From positions 7,688,001-7,752,000 of the forward strand of contig NZ_CP102770.1 in the NCBI RefSeq assembly GCF_038561935.1: DNA of 64,000 nt. The letters are read 5' to 3'. Shown here in pieces: positions 63,690 through 64,000 of the stretch (position 1 is the first letter of the stretch; each line of letters starts with the position of its first letter). The notes under the pieces are model-generated. The model saw only the letters and a list, made by a program, of their open reading frames with translations. It did no database searches and was not told the DNA's origin. A program made the translations under genes and the position numbers. The DNA is from Myxococcus stipitatus (GTDB taxonomy: Bacteria > Myxococcota > Myxococcia > Myxococcales > Myxococcaceae).

Positions 63690-64000
63690 TCACATCACGG
63701 TGGACGAGAACACGCCGCGGCCGATGGCCATGATGCCGCCGATGATGAAGAGCACCGCGAGCCCCACGCCCGCCAAGGGGAGCCCGTAGCCCGGCTGCGC
63801 CTTCCGGCGGTTGACCGAGATGAGCGCCTGCGCCACGCCGGCCGCCGCCACCATCATCACGATGTGGCCAATCAGCGCCGGATAGTAGAAGCGCGTCACC
63901 AGCACGAGGATGCCCAGGAGCACCTGGAGGTGCAGCAGGCCCGTGAAGGACGCGCCGAGGATGCGCCCGCCCTTGTCGAACGGGCGCTTCGTGGCGAGCC
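63690..64000 (-). CDS. Membrane protein, 5' end outside window
   Basis: The minus-strand frame is open from the window edge to the stop at 63690, giving about 102 visible residues. It opens with a short soluble stretch (RPFDKGGRILGASF) and has four hydrophobic segments (LLHLQVLLGILVLV, then IGHIVMMVAAAGVAQALI, LPLAGVGLAVLFIIGGI and a short last one). It resembles small integral membrane proteins of unknown function. A strong terminator follows. The start lies outside the window; an in-frame GTG at 63923 falls inside the first hydrophobic segment and is not it. Confidence 0.7.
   Translation of the reverse strand, partial: LATKRPFDKGGRILGASFTGLLHLQVLLGILVLVTRFYYPALIGHIVMMVAAAGVAQALISVNRRKAQPGYGLPLAGVGLAVLFIIGGIMAIGRGVFSSTVM

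Overview
The window is high-G+C DNA that looks like a myxobacterial chromosome (Myxococcus/Corallococcus/Pyxidicoccus type). The pointers are a SitA-type lipoprotein toxin with its immunity gene, an ether-lipid operon built around an alkylglycerone-phosphate synthase, an alternative complex III operon, and many lipoproteins. Assignment is from protein similarity I recognise, not from a search. I saw no rRNA, tRNA, CRISPR array, prophage or insertion sequence.

Layout. 1-1865: end of a Tad/Flp pilus-type pair (TadE, TadG-like). 2065-5650: a small charged protein, an RluA-type pseudouridine synthase and a lipoprotein ending in a Hint domain. 5701-11820: a TetR regulator divergent from a three-gene ether-lipid operon (AgpS; a fatty acyl reductase fused to a DHAP-type acyltransferase; a short-chain reductase). 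11864-13796: a SitA/SitI-like toxin-immunity pair with an AHH nuclease end. 13983-18950: lipid-flavoured genes: PAP2/Aur1-like enzyme and fatty-acid desaturase on the minus strand; divergently, a BtaA-like DUF3419 protein, a GNAT and a haem-oxygenase-like diiron protein overlapping head to tail. 19041-20551: phosphoglycerate mutase and a DUF4476 protein.

20693-30098: a minus-strand cbb3 oxidase operon running ccoI-ccoS-ccoNO(fused)-ccoQ-ccoP-ccoG-hemN, with a divergent TauE/DsbD_2-type membrane protein. 30109-37675: mixed housekeeping and hypothetical genes, including a thiolase divergent from a TetR gene with clear dyads between them. 37821-46650: an alternative complex III operon (actA-F) preceded by a diheme cytochrome c and a NarI-like membrane protein, almost all with 4-base overlaps and closed by a strong intrinsic terminator. 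The two respiratory systems fit together: complex III oxidises quinol, the cbb3 oxidase takes electrons to oxygen at low tension, and HemN makes haem without oxygen.

46980-54228: an NTF2-DJ-1 fusion, a run of three secreted proteins, a large glycine/alanine-rich protein, and a LytS/LytTR two-component pair preceded by a decayed DJ-1 fragment. 54284-56745: arsenic operon arsR-acr3-arsC-arsN2. 56980-62852: a RibD/DHFR-like protein, an SDR-SGNH pair divergent from a LysR gene, a HEAT-repeat protein and a small partner. 62849-64000: a B3/4-domain gene whose 5' part carries a short segment between inverted repeats that appears to be flipped, then an unfinished membrane-protein gene.

The observations I rate highest are the apparently inverted 56-base segment in the B3/4 gene, the compact ether-lipid operon with a reductase-acyltransferase fusion, and the DUF3419-GNAT-diiron operon.
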